A stretch of 64,000 bases of DNA from Viola odorata (taxonomy: Eukaryota; Streptophyta; Magnoliopsida; Malpighiales; Violaceae). Position 1 is the stretch's first letter. Each line of letters starts with the position of its first letter. The position numbers were made by a program, and so were the translations under genes. Below are positions 1-10,243 of the stretch, one piece after another. The notes under the pieces are model-generated. The model was not told where the DNA came from and did not search any database. It was given only the letters and a program-made list of their open reading frames with translations. The DNA lies in NCBI GenBank assembly GCA_963691705.1, contig OY829539.1:41239656-41303655 (forward strand), read 5' to 3'.

Positions 1-2
1 CT

Positions 3-308
3 TTGATCTATAAGGGCAAGACAAAGGCCCATCACAATAAGCAACTTCTTCCTAAATCTTTTACTATTGGGCAGAAAGTATTATTGTACAACTCTCGTCT
101 TCGCCTTTTTGCAGGAAAACCGAAATCTAAATGGACGAGACCTTTCATAGTGAAGGAAATTTTTGATCATGGAGCCTTTGAAATCCAGAACCCGGACATG
201 GGCATTATTTTTAAAGTGAATGGCCATAGATTGAAACCATTTTACGAAGGATTCAAGCCCTCCACAGTAGAGGAAATGGCGGTGGCCAACCCACCCGTCG
301 TGCCCTAG
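3..308 (+). CDS. C-terminal end of Ty3/gypsy integrase/pol polyprotein (partial)
   Basis: The frame is open from the window edge to a TAG at 306-308, so the displayed start is not a real start. The residues match the tail of plant gypsy polyproteins just after the integrase core: a GQKVLLYNSRLRLF segment, the KSKWTRPFIVKEIF block and the terminal FKVNGHRLKPFYEG block. This is the small beta-rich C-terminal integrase domain that binds DNA. No chromodomain follows. It is the end of pol of element A2. The rest of pol is outside the window, so integrity cannot be judged, but this tail has no lesion. Confidence 0.85.
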   Translation: MIYKGKTKAHHNKQLLPKSFTIGQKVLLYNSRLRLFAGKPKSKWTRPFIVKEIFDHGAFEIQNPDMGIIFKVNGHRLKPFYEGFKPSTVEEMAVANPPVVP

Positions 309-682
309 ATAACCAGTTCCACGTCTAGGCCTCGACGTTAAAAGAGACCATGACGAAAGGCATTCCACATGCTGGACTACTTTTCTCTCTCCTTATTGTC
401 TTTTGTTTCATTCCAGAACTTTTCCACAATTTATATTTTATTTCTTTTAATCCAGTTTTAGTTTCCTTTATTTTATTTAAATCTTTCTATTATTGTCTAG
501 GATTTTCTCTTCTTATTTTTCTCTACTGATTTCTCTCCTTTCCTTTCCCAAGTTGATTTTATTCCTTTTTATTATTATCTCCTTTATTCTCTCTTTTTGT
601 CCTTATCTATCCTAACCACTTTCTTTTTCAATTTGAAAAAAAGGTTACCTTTAAGGTGGTTGGGATATGCTAGGGCTCGTTG
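309..682 (+). other. Post-pol spacer of A2, polypyrimidine-rich
   Basis: No coding sequence seen. 380-640 is strongly T/C-rich. In the uninterrupted element it continues at 4064-4239 (also pyrimidine-rich toward its end) and reaches the third ORF at 21110. A pyrimidine-rich stretch before the third ORF could supply a splice acceptor for a subgenomic mRNA, but that is inference. Confidence 0.5.
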
Positions 683-687
683 CACCT

Positions 688-2139
688 TGATAGCATGTTT
701 CATGGGCATAATTTTACCCTCTTTTCTAGCCTTTTCGGGTGCTTGATTTTGCTATTTGACCCTTATTTCCATCTTTATTGCAGATCAGCTCCAAAAGGAG
801 AAAAAGAGCATAAAGAAGCATTTTTGGAGGATTTCTTGGGATTTCTAACATCAAGGCCTAGAGGATCAAAGTGTCATCGAGCCCTCGACGCTAACCAGAC
901 CAGTGAGGAGTCTCTCAGCCACGATACCTCTGCATCAATTCTCAATCGATAGCCAAAGAGAAGAATCTTCGAAGATCCGCACGGAATTCCATGCGTTTCT
1001 AGAAGATGTCACGCGCCAGAGTCCCCAGAATATTCTCCTAAAGGACGTGCGTTGTCACGCTCCCATTGGCTCTCTCTCTCCCCTTAGCTATTTTGTCTCC
1101 TAGCTAGTTTTAGGTTATATAAGCTAAGCCTTAGGGTTTTTGTAAGGACGGCTGGTCCTAGGATATTATTACATCATTTCATCTTTTACCCTAGTTTTTA
1201 GGGATTTGTTCTCTTGGTTTTTGGAGCAGTCGCCGGTTTGTAAAGGAGCAAGCTTTTCTCCCTTGAATTAATAATTCATCCTTCGGTTTCTTCTAAAACT
1301 CTTTCCTTTTATTTTCCCTTGTTACATATTACTTGTTATCTACTGTTTATATTTTATTATGAGTAGCTAAGTTCCATCTTAGTAAAGGGTATTTCAAGGG
1401 TTGTAAGGTTCAGTTAAGAGGCCTAATGCATGCTTAATATATTCTTTTGACATATTTGGTTGTTTATCGTTTTAATTCCATGCTCATTTAGAAATGTTGA
1501 GGGCTTGGTCAATTGTTAATATTTCTGTGTGAGTACTGTCATTCTCTTGGTTATAACTGACGTGAATCCTTGGGTTAAAGTAGACACTTAATGGGGACAT
1601 CGTGAGAGGTCTTTCATATAGGGGTAAACGGTCGTTTAAGGTATGTGATACGAGCTTGACACACTGAGATGTCACGCCCTAAATCTATCTTACCTCCACT
1701 TCATGGGGGTTTTGAGTAGTTCCTCCCTGCATTCGTACCTGGGAGGACGGTAAAATGTTAAGGCTATCTCATATGTGGAAACGGGGGGCAGCTTTTACCT
1801 ACGAAGGTAAGCAGGGGGTGTTGAGTGGAAACTAGGCCCCTATAGCAGATTTGTGCATGAGTTTGGATTATTTTTGTGTTGATGATTAACTGACCCGAAA
1901 TGCAACCCGAGAACACCTTTTGCTAAGATCTCTTCCCATCAGATTAATATCTCTTTTATTGCTTTTCTTGCCCTGGAACTGCTTTTAATTATCTTGCCCT
2001 CGATTGCATTTGACTTTCATGCCCTGGATAACTGCTTTAATTATTTGTCTTGTTAGCTCCCAAATCTGCGTTGATTAATTCATTAATCAACATAACCCCC
2101 CCCCCCCAAGTGTTACTTGTTTGTACTTTGTTGCACTTT
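688..2139 (+). repeat. Left LTR of A1, 3' end truncated
   Basis: Begins TGATAGCATG and aligns with 2530-4058 up to about 2139, where it breaks off into 3'-internal sequence. TATATAAG at about 1116-1123 is the likely LTR promoter. Compared with the right LTR it keeps a segment of about 37 bp near 1065-1100 and one of about 30 bp near 1780-1810. It has a poly-C run of about 12 at about 2096-2107. Confidence 0.85.
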
Positions 2140-2529
2140 CTTTCCTTTCCTTCGCTCCACCCCATATTTCCCTCGTATGTGTACTACAGTACTCGGATTG
2201 ACGTGCAAACTCTACATGTGTTGTGTTATTTGTATTTTGAGTGATTAGCCTAAACACATATTTTGTTGCGAGTGTGAGTGCAAACACATATCTAAGTGAG
2301 GATTGCTGGTGAATAGGATTGGTCTGGAAAAGTTTGGTTGATAGGGTCGTTATCCTATTAGTCTGATGCAGGTGTTTTTCTAGGGCTGGATATGTTCTAG
2401 TTGGGTATAGTTTGTCGAATGACTTGTCTATTCTGTGTGTTAAGGAATTGAAATTGTATGTCGATGTGTGAGGTGGTTTTTCAATTTTGTTAATGCTCGA
2501 GGGCGAGCATTGGGCAGTGTGGGGATGTT
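2140..2529 (+). other. 3'-internal remnant and polypurine tract of A1
   Basis: From about 2175 this matches 24360-24727 of A2 closely, including the terminal GAGCATTGGGCAGTGTGGGG polypurine tract just before the right LTR. No coding potential. Confidence 0.75.
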
Positions 2530-4058
2530 TGATAGCATATTTCATGGGCATGATTTTACCCTCTTTTCTAGCCTTTTCGAGGGCTTGATTCTGCTATTTG
2601 ACCCTTATTTCCATCTTTATTGCAGATCAGCTCCAAAAGGAGAAAAAGAGAGGAAAGAAGCATTTTTGGAGGATTTCTTGGGATTTCTAGCATCAAGGCC
2701 CAGAGGATCAGAGTGTCATTGAGCCCTCGACGCTAACCAGACCAGTGAGCAGTCACTCGGCAGCGATACCTCTGCATCAATTCTCAATCGAAAGCCAAAG
2801 AGAAGAATCTTTGAAGATCCGCACGGGATTCTATGCATTTCCAGAAGATGCCAGGCGCGCTAGAGTCCCCAGAATATTCTCCTAAAGGACATGCGCTGTC
2901 ACGCTCCTAGCTAGTTTTAGGCTATATAAGCTAAGCCTTAGGGTTTTTGTAAGGACGGTTAGTCCTAGGATATTATTACATCATTTCATCTTTTACCCTA
3001 GTTTTTAGGGATTTGCTCTCTTGGTTTTTTGGAGCAGCCGCCGATTTGTAAAGGAGCAAGCTTTTCTCCCTTGAATTAATAATTCATCCTTCAGTTTCTT
3101 CTAAAACTCTTTCCTCTTATTTTCCCTTGTTGTATGTTACTTGTTATCTACTGTTTGTATTTTATTATGAGTAGCTAAGTTCCATCTTCTTAGTAAAGGG
3201 TGTTTCAAGGGTTGTAAGGTTCAGTTAAGAGGCCTAATGCATGGTTAATATATTCTCTTGACATATTCGGTTGTTTATCGTTTTAATTCCATGCTCATTT
3301 AGAAATGTTGAGGGCTTGATCAACTATTAATATTTCTGTGTGAGTACTATCATTCTCTTGGTTATAACTGACGTGAATCCTTGGGTTAAAGTAGACACCT
3401 AGTGGGGACATCGCGAGAGGTCTTTCGTCTAGGGGTAAACGGTCGTTTAGGGTATGTGATGCGAGTTTGACACATTGAGATGTCACGCCCTAGATTTGTC
3501 TTACCTCCACTTCATGGGGGTTTTGAGTAGTGCCTCCCCGCATTCGTGCCTAGGAGGATGGCAAAATGTCAAGGCTACCTCATATGTGGAAAGCATGGGG
3601 TGTTAAGTGAAAACTAGGCCCCTATAGTAGGTATGTGCATGAGTTTGGATTATTTTTGTGCCGATGATTAACTGACCCGAAATGCAACCCGAGAACACCT
3701 TTTCCTAAGATCTCTTCCCATCAGATTAATATCTCTTTTATTGTTTTTCTTGCCCTCGAACTGCTTTTAATTAGCTTGCCCTCGATTGTATTTTACTTTC
3801 ATGTCCTGGATAACTGTTTTAATTATTTGTCTTGTTAGCTCCCAAATCTGCGTTGATTAATTCATTAATCAACATAAACCCCCCCCCCCCCCCCCAAGTG
3901 TTACTTGTTTGTACTTTGTTGCACTTTGTTCCCTGTCATACATCTAAACTGATTTATTATTCCTTCAATCTCTGTGGTTCGACCCTGTCTTGCCCTTTAT
4001 ACATTTATCCGTGCATTTAGGCATCAGGAAAATATTAAGTATATTTGAGTGACGATCA
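2530..4058 (+). repeat. Right LTR of A1
   Basis: Begins TGATAGCATA and ends GACGATCA, followed directly by the target duplication CACCT. TATATAAG lies at about 2923-2930. It has lost a segment between two CTCC repeats (near 2907) and about 30 bp near 3590 relative to the left LTR. A poly-C run sits at about 3878-3895. Confidence 0.85.
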
Positions 4059-4063
4059 CACCT

Positions 4064-4239
4064 CTAAGCCCAATGCGCCACGTCGACGCCAGCAGATAAA
4101 AAGCAAGCCCTCATTAATAAAGGTTGCGCTATTTGTGTCAGACGCCAACCCAACTTTCTCTCACACACACTCCTTCTTTATCTTCCACCTCCCTCTCTAT
4201 CCCTACCTCTCCCACACAAACACGTCACCCTATCCCCAT
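4064..4239 (+). other. A2 spacer between the A1 and B insertions
   Basis: Unique sequence rejoining 682/687 to 21080 when A1 and B are removed. Ends with CCCAT (4235-4239), the target copy left of element B. No gene seen. Confidence 0.6.
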
Positions 4240-4813
4240 TGATAAGATTCAATGTCGATCTTGTAAGATTCGGAGTCGTGCCTGATTGGAACGGTGGCAG
4301 TCGGTGTCGGATGTACCTGCAAAGCGTCGGAGGGGGGGCTCCGGCGTAGACACTCTGATGCTTAAGTCAGTTCAGGTTTCAAAAACAACAGAGGTTCGTC
4401 TAAGTGATCTCGATCTTACCTTCTGATTGGGAAAAATAGGGGTATTTATAGGCCTATTCGGCGATACCTGGAGATAACAATCCAGGCGATGTCTGATGGT
4501 GACGTCACAAGCGATACCGATGGATGACGTCATGAGCGATACCGATGGATGACGTCATGAGCGATATCTGACAGGGCTGCCAGGAATGATAACCTCGTGG
4601 GTCCCTAGGATGGGATGGTGCCGTGCATATAGAGTCGCTTGAGTCCCCCCCTCCCCCCCCCCCCCCCCCCCCCCCCCCGCTGATGTCGACCATCCTAGGA
4701 ATCCTTCACTGATTCTCGGGCGATATGAAGATATCTTACGGGTCTTATGGGAAATCGTCCCGGCGGGAGCCGCAAGTGTGGTAGCACCGTTAGGGCTGTC
4801 TTGATTGTTATCA
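4240..4813 (-). repeat. 3' LTR of element B
   Basis: 574 bp. On the minus strand it reads TGATAACAATC at its start and ends in CTTATCA. It holds three TGACGTCA palindromes, a TATA box, and a long poly-C tract (about 4646-4678 on plus) that differs in length from the other LTR. Confidence 0.9.
4442..4557 (-). promoter_or_regulatory. LTR promoter: three TGACGTCA sites upstream of a TATA box
   Basis: On the minus strand TGACGTCA occurs at 4557-4550, 4532-4525 and 4507-4500, exactly 25 bp apart within a duplicated unit, followed about 50 bp downstream by CTATAAATAC (4451-4442). TGACGTCA is the full palindromic binding site of plant bZIP/TGA-class factors. The arrangement is a textbook enhancer plus TATA. 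The other LTR has the same at 20846-20839, 20821-20814 and 20796-20789, with TATA at 20740-20731. Confidence 0.65.
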
Positions 4814-5733
4814 TAAGCCCAACTGAAAATGAGCCTGAGTGTTTACCAAGGGTTGTCCATGTCTGAAATCTTAGATGAAAACTTGTTCTTTCGCGGGGCG
4901 GTATGTCTGCAGGATCTCCGAGTTTCTCTGACTGCTCGACGTTAACCGTGTTAAGTGATGAGCTGGAACTTAGTTCTGAAGCTTTCCAGCGAACGAGCGG
5001 ATTCCGTCCTTCATTCTTATCTAAAGACCTGTTTTTCTGAGGTGTTAAGAGGTCCACGAGAGACACTGCTATTACGCTCGTGATCATGAGGGTATTGCTT
5101 TCGCCCAGCGATGTTAGTCTGTTTGGTCTCTTGGCAGGGCTTACGGAGTCTCAACTTTATTCATGTCAGAGAAGGGTTGCTGATGGGTCACTTGTGATAC
5201 CGCCAAGGACTGCAACCAGGTCATGTCGTGGATTTACATTCATTCCGGGTCCATCATCCTTTCAAGTGTACTGCAAACACACGGAGGAGATAGGTATTTA
5301 TAGAGAAGTTAGTAAACTTTGTACTTACAGGGGTTTGAGGTCACGCGGGCCCTGTCTTTCTTTCACGCTTAAGGAAACAACGATATCGCCGCGGCTTTAC
5401 GCCCTCAGCTGCCTACGATTAGCGAGGCTTTATACCACCAGATGCCTGTGATGTCGACGAGGTTTACGCATCTAAGGCCACCTGCGACATCAACGCGGCC
5501 TTACACTGTGGATACCGGTAACTATATGGCTTTTACGTCATGGCTACCCGTGATATCGTGCCTTTTGGCATTTTTCCATACTTTATCTCGCATCCCTTCG
5601 AACATCCATGTCGCAGATAGCATACGAGCATCAACCTTTGCTTCTGCTTCAGGCTTATCAGTCTTTAAGGGTGACGGGACGGCTCGCCTTTTGAGGACCT
5701 CTTTGTTCTTTCCAAGGCCTCTCTCTTGGGGCC
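4814..5733. other. Region between 3' LTR of B and its first antisense gene
   Basis: No gene supported. Open frames here have no family resemblance and some cross the LTR boundary. The 14-mer AGCCCAACTGAAAA at about 4816 recurs at about 6328. No good polypurine tract is seen next to the 3' LTR; the minus-strand sequence there is only GGGCTTA. Confidence 0.4.
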
Positions 5734-5740
5734 TATAAAT
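5734..5740 (+). promoter_or_regulatory. TATA box for antisense gene a
   Basis: TATAAAT 50 bp before the ATG at 5790, inside GGGGCCTATAAATTGGGG, in an otherwise T/C-rich plant-type core promoter. Confidence 0.55.
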
Positions 5741-5789
5741 TGGGGAGCTTTCTCCACCCACGTTCTCCTCATCTCTGGCAATTCACATC

Positions 5790-6167
5790 ATGGATCATTT
5801 GACTAAGAATTTCCTCCTTTCCAAGGGCCATTCTCTCAGGAACCTCAATGATGGCGACGTCGGGTTCCTGGAGAACATGCTGGTCAAGACCTCTGAGGAC
5901 ATCCTGGAGCTGCAAGGAATGCTGACCCCGCTTCATTCTAGGCTGGGAGCCACGTCTCTGGAGGATTTCAGTCCTTTGGAGAGCGTGTCGAAGCTGGCTG
6001 CCTCCATCGCTCGGATTCAAGTGGTGATTGCCATGCTGCAGCAGCGCAAGGATATGCTGGGGTGCTGCTTGAAGAGGATGAGAGCCACCTCCCATGATCT
6101 GATTCTGGTCATGGATTCTCAGAGAGACCTTCCCGAAGTGCCTGAGGACGCTGGCTCTGATGCCTGA
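5790..6167 (+). CDS. Antisense gene a of element B: 125-aa predicted helical protein
   Basis: An intact ORF from ATG 5790 to TGA, preceded by a TATA box at 5734 and followed by overlapping AATAAA signals at about 6240-6249. It is antisense to gag-pol of B. The protein is rich in Leu, Asp and Glu with long amphipathic stretches (about residues 28-52 and 67-100) and an acidic C-terminus, suggesting a small helical or coiled-coil protein. No signal peptide or membrane segment is seen. I do not recognise the family. The promoter, open frame and poly-A signal together make a real transcription unit plausible. Function unknown. Confidence 0.5.
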   Translation: MDHLTKNFLLSKGHSLRNLNDGDVGFLENMLVKTSEDILELQGMLTPLHSRLGATSLEDFSPLESVSKLAASIARIQVVIAMLQQRKDMLGCCLKRMRATSHDLILVMDSQRDLPEVPEDAGSDA

Positions 6168-6239
6168 TAGCGATGGCTCCCTTTGGGCCTTTTCTCTTTT
6201 CCTCCTGTCATGTAAATGTACTTTCCGGCCATTAGGCCA

Positions 6240-6249
6240 TAATAAATAA
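6240..6249 (+). terminator. Poly(A) signal of antisense gene a
   Basis: AATAAATAAA about 70 bp after the stop of the 125-aa ORF. Confidence 0.45.
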
Positions 6250-6560
6250 ACTAGTTTTATTACGCCGTTTGCAACTGTTCTTCTTCTTTAATGCACCCTT
6301 TGTCTTTTTTCCTTGGAGATATTCTTAGCCCAACTGAAAACGGTTCAGCCACTGGGTGGTTTTCTGATTGGTTGTTCAGTATTAAATCTACGCCGTTGTT
6401 GTCCTCGCAACTGATTGGGCGATTTTGCGGTTTTCCTCGATCAGGGGAAAATCTCAACAGGCGAGACTGTAAATCCATACCTGCACTTCAGGCTGTACAC
6501 GTGTCTTCTCTCAAGAGTCGGGTTAGAAGATCGAAAATCCTTTCTTCCCAATTTTCTGGC

Positions 6561-6568
6561 TATTTAAG
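6561..6568 (+). promoter_or_regulatory. TATA-like box for antisense gene b
   Basis: TATTTAAG 70 bp before the ATG at 6638. Confidence 0.4.
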
Positions 6569-6637
6569 GGATCTTCTTCCCCTCATTATTCTTCGTCTCC
6601 TTGCTGTTTTTTCCTTTTATTAATATTCTGTGATCTC

Positions 6638-6909
6638 ATGGCTGATTCTCATTTTTTAGATACGTTCGCACGAGACTCTCCACCAACTCCTCCGACTTCT
6701 CCTGATTCGGATAATCCTCCTCCGTCACCTCCTTGGAGGCCGCCTGTTCGGCTGTGAAAGCGGTGTCGCCATCTGTCAAGGAGGAGTCGGATCGATCATC
6801 CACATGCGTGGGGGAGAGGGTTAAGGAACCTTTCCCTTTCGCTGGCGAGGATCGATCGCTTTTAGGTGAGGATGATGATGACGTGGTCTACTGCTACGGC
6901 ATCTCCTAG
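6638..6909 (+). pseudogene. Antisense gene b of element B: about 90 codons, one frameshift
   Basis: ATG 6638 opens a 39-codon frame rich in Pro, Ser and Asp that stops at 6755. A frame opening at 6754 continues for 51 codons of similar composition and ends in a very acidic tail (EDDDDVVYCYGIS) at TAG 6907. Reading across the join needs one frameshift, so this looks like a single short acidic, Pro-rich protein with one indel. A TATA-like box lies upstream and AATAAAA at about 6971. An unseen splice site is the alternative. Family not recognised. Confidence 0.35.
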
Positions 6910-7190
6910 TCTGACGGCGAATAGTTGGGCATACCATGCCTCTTTGTAGATGCCGTATGGCTTTCCCAAATAATAAAATGACATTTTTATTTCTTTTCGC
7001 TCTTCTGCCGCTCTTCTTCCTTTATGTTTCCAGGATTATCGCGGGAGTAGGCCTTTCGCTGAGTGCAACCACCTATCGGTTTTCGGTCAGTAACTGTCTT
7101 CTCCCAAAAGACATTGATGACTACCCACGTGTCCTTTTCCACTCTGCATGTGTTTTATTTTCACAGGCTGTTCCTTTTTTAGGTTTAACC

Positions 7191-7198
7191 TTTATAAG
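7191..7198 (+). promoter_or_regulatory. TATA-like box for antisense gene c
   Basis: TTTATAAG about 190 bp before ATG 7387; the spacing implies a leader of about 160 nt. Confidence 0.35.
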
Positions 7199-7386
7199 GA
7201 ATTTGCTCTTCTCTTTTAGTATTTTTTGCTAATATTTCGAAATTCTTCGTATTTCCTTTCTTCTGTGCTTCTTTCTTCTCAAGGGATTTTACTGCAATTG
7301 CTCGCCGGTGCCGACGGCCGATTCACTGGTTCTCTGCTCCAGGTATTTTGCTTCTCTATTGCCATAGCTTTACTTTCCATTCCATT

Positions 7387-9493
7387 ATGTCTCGCGTTAG
7401 GCCCTCTGCAATTATCAAAAATCCTCTAGATCCCGAAGTCAGGAGAGCTCGTAGTGTTTTTGATTGTAATGAGGTTTTGAGGGCTGAGTTAGAGGAGAAT
7501 GGTATCACTTTTCCCACGGGATACCGCCCCTTTGTCCCATTGAAGGATACTCGGCTCACTGACGCCATGTGGGGGACGTTCCGGTTGGTTTATTTCAAGA
7601 TGTTTACCTACGGGTTTCGTCTCCCGCTTCATACTTCTCTGATGAAGCTGCTAAACCATTACGATCTCAATCCCGTTCAAATAACTCCACCTTCTTGGTA
7701 TGGGTTTTACGCCTTTCTTCGTTCGTGTGAGATGAAGCATATTTTCGCTCCATCGCTCGATCTGTTCCGCACGTTTTTCACCTTGAGGTGTCACAACTGC
7801 TTAGTGGATATTACCCCAAGATGGAATGGTGCTCTTGTTCGGTTCTTCTGGCGGAATTTTCAAGGTTTCGAAGAGAATGTGGACAACTGGAAAAATGGCT
7901 TTTTCACACTTCGCTTGCCCTCTCGGTATTGGCGCGGTGGTTTCAACCGAGAGATTACCAGTGCCGCTTGGCGAGAACCAGATGTGCTATCTAGTATGGA
8001 TGTATCCAATGTTAACGCCTTATTAGAAATAGAAGGGCCTTTCCGCATTCGTGAATTTGCTCGGTTCAGGCCTTTGTCAGAGTGTGTCGTTGGTGAGTCT
8101 TTTCTTTTATCGCCTTATCGCTTCAACTTTCTTGTCATATTAAAATATTTTATCGGCAGGTAACGCTGAGGGTCGATCCTTCGAGGAAAGTGACACTCCT
8201 CTAAACGTGGTGCCGCTTCAGACATTACCTCCTTTTCCTCCACCCGAAGGCTCTAGTCGTCCGCCTATTCCGCCGCGAGGAAGGAGAAACAAAACCGTCG
8301 CGACACGTAATACCTCCGCTCGACCTTCCCGTTTCCTTGAGAATTGGCTATCGTCTCGCGGTAAGGGAGTGACCCCAAGTAATCCCGTGATTGAAGAGGT
8401 TGACAGTGATAGCGGAAGCATGGATACTGGTTCCGAGCTGCGTCATGCCACCCTTGCCCAACGAATGAAACTTAGGTCCAGAAAAGGTGATCCTGCAGCG
8501 GAGTCAACCGAGGACGATAGCGAAGAGATCGCTGCCAAAACGGAGCGTCTCGTAAAGAGAGTTCGCAAAGAGAAATCTGACCCACCAGTTCCTTCCATGG
8601 AGGAAATCAATGGGGTTCCTTCCGAAGAGGTTGACGCCTCGCACGTTACGGGTCCCTTGCCAGTGAAGGAAGTTACCAAGGTGCCCTCTGCCATTCCTCC
8701 CAAGGTTAACGAGGCTTCGGCAGCGGTGGGCTCTCCCTCAGTGTCTGGCGGTCCTAGCTCCTCTATTCGCTCCTTTATTCCAGATGTGAACTTACCAACT
8801 CCGAATCCAATCGCTCCTCCCCCACGGAAGCCTCAGCCTTTGTTTCTTTCTTCGATTTCGAGCATTGGTGATTCTGCAAAAAATTGCTCTCCTCCTTATA
8901 TCGCCAACCTTTCCCCTCAAGGTCTTCAAGGCCCCATTGCTTATCAGCTGGACTTGTCTTCCCTTGGTACCGACGGTCTCCGTGCTTTAGGGGTATCGGA
9001 CCCGTCATCGCGAGAGGAACCAGTGGGCCCGATAGTGGGGCAAATGTTTACTTCTTCGAAGGACAAAGAAGAGTTCTTGCGGCGTCCTCTCGACGTACGA
9101 CATTCACGTCTTCTGACTGACATGCTGGCCTGCTTCCGCAAGCTAAATTACTTTTTCGAGGATCAGCGTGACAAAGTTCAGCCTTCTCTTGATTTAAAGG
9201 GAGAACTAGATGCTGCTTTAGGGAAGGTAACGGAGCTGTCGCAGCTTCAGGAGCGGACCCGGGCGGAGTTGGACAACTGTCGCGCTGAGCTTGCTCGAGA
9301 AAGATCAAAAGGGAAGGCTAAGACAGACCTTCTGGAGGTGGAATTGGTGGTGGCTGACAGAAAGAATATCTTCCTTCGCGAAGAGATAGCATCTCGTGAT
9401 GCGGATTTGGCCAAAATACCTTCAAAGATAGCCTGGTGGAAGAACAAGACCATGGATATTTGTATCGCTGAATTTATGAGTCTCTATCATTAG
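7387..9493 (+). CDS. Antisense gene c of element B: spliced gypsy-type transposon accessory protein, intact
   Basis: Two exons are supported: 7387-8092, ending at a GTGAGT donor, and 8160-9493 after a TCGGCAG acceptor. The join keeps the frame and gives about 679 residues. The N-terminal 235 residues contain a block around GFRLPLHTSLMKLL, DLNPVQITPPSWYGFYAFL and LFRTFF. It resembles the plant 'putative gypsy type transposon' domain (PF04195-like), known from Tat-lineage extra ORFs. The middle is disordered, Pro/Ser/Glu-rich and basic. About the last 150 residues form a coiled coil ending at TAG 9491-9493; the same frame runs another 44 codons to TGA 9626-9628, so the stop may be premature. 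No other lesion is seen, unlike the broken gag-pol and paralogue d. Function unknown; a nuclear or Gag-like structural role is only a guess. Confidence 0.65.
8093..8159 (+). other. Intron of antisense gene c
   Basis: 67 bp, donor GTGAGTC, acceptor TATCGGCAG, AT-rich inside. Removing it joins V-V-G to N-A-E in frame. The paralogue d has a donor GTGAGTG at the equivalent place (10954), so the intron predates the duplication. Confidence 0.65.
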
Positions 9494-9628
9494 GGAACTG
9501 TTGACTCGTCAGTGCTGGCCGATTACGCTTCCAAGAGACTGAAGGATTTGGGCGAAGGTGAGAGAGATCTTCCTTTTTCTGGAGAAAAGCGGAGGAATGG
9601 TGATCGCGATGCTTGCGAGGGCCCATGA

Positions 9629-10068
9629 TTAATCGAGGTTGTTCTATTTAGAAGATTTTCCGCTTATTTGCTTCTTTGTCTTGTAATAACGCCTTGTTGT
9701 GCGACAATATTTGTATTTTATTGCTATTTGATTTTCATTTCGCCTTTTCGCGTTGCCCCACGCTATTCTTTTAATCAACGTCATCTTGCGTTATCTCCTT
9801 TCTTGCGATATCGCTCTTGTTTTTCCCAAGAGATGGTACCTGCTTTTCAGAGCATTTAATTCTTGCCATCGTTTCCTTAGAAAAGTCGTGATTGTGCAGG
9901 CACACGTGTCCATTTCTTCCAACACTACGGGCTAGCGTGCTCGAGTACTTTACCTAAACTGAGGCGTTGTAGCGCTTTTCTAGGATTGTACTCATTGCCT
10001 GAGTTTGTTCCTTATGCCGCTTCCACGCAACGACTGTGGCATTCGTCGTTTCGTTCGATCATTAGGGT
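9629..10068 (+). other. Spacer between antisense genes c and d
   Basis: AT-rich with T/C tracts, no ORF of note. It is probably the 3' UTR of gene c and the upstream promoter of gene d. Confidence 0.4.
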
Positions 10069-10075
10069 TATAAAA
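10069..10075 (+). promoter_or_regulatory. TATA box for antisense gene d
   Basis: TATAAAA inside GGGTTATAAAACCC, 175 bp before ATG 10244. Confidence 0.5.
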
Positions 10076-10243
10076 CCCAATATTTATTCTTTTCCCTTTT
10101 CTTTTATCATCCCACTTTCTCATATTTTCTTTTAGCCGTCTTATTTTCTCCCCACTATTCAAGGCTCTTTGAAGTGCTTTTCTCTGAAGGTATTTCCTTT
10201 CTCCTCCATCGTCTTCTTCATCTTTTAATTCTTTAATTCTTCC

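Larger units (their letters stand above)
688..4058 (+). mobile_element. Internally deleted Athila-like element A1 nested in A2
   Basis: Two direct repeats of about 1.5 kb (688-2139 and 2530-4058) flank only about 390 bp of internal sequence. The whole unit is bounded by the 5-bp duplication CACCT (683-687 and 4059-4063). The internal piece matches the region just before the 3' LTR of A2 (about 24360-24727), so A1 and A2 are one family. All coding sequence and the primer-binding site are missing. The deletion also removed about the last 120 bp of the left LTR, as expected for illegitimate recombination. Confidence 0.85.

Noticed and set aside
4505..4693. Minus-strand ORF with a poly-Gly run
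   Set aside because: It is translated LTR sequence with a poly-C tract of unstable length, not a gene.
5080..5738. Two plus-strand ORFs (5080-5451 and 5442-5738) near the 3' LTR of B
   Set aside because: No family resemblance, no clear promoter, and compositional repeats; not enough to call genes.
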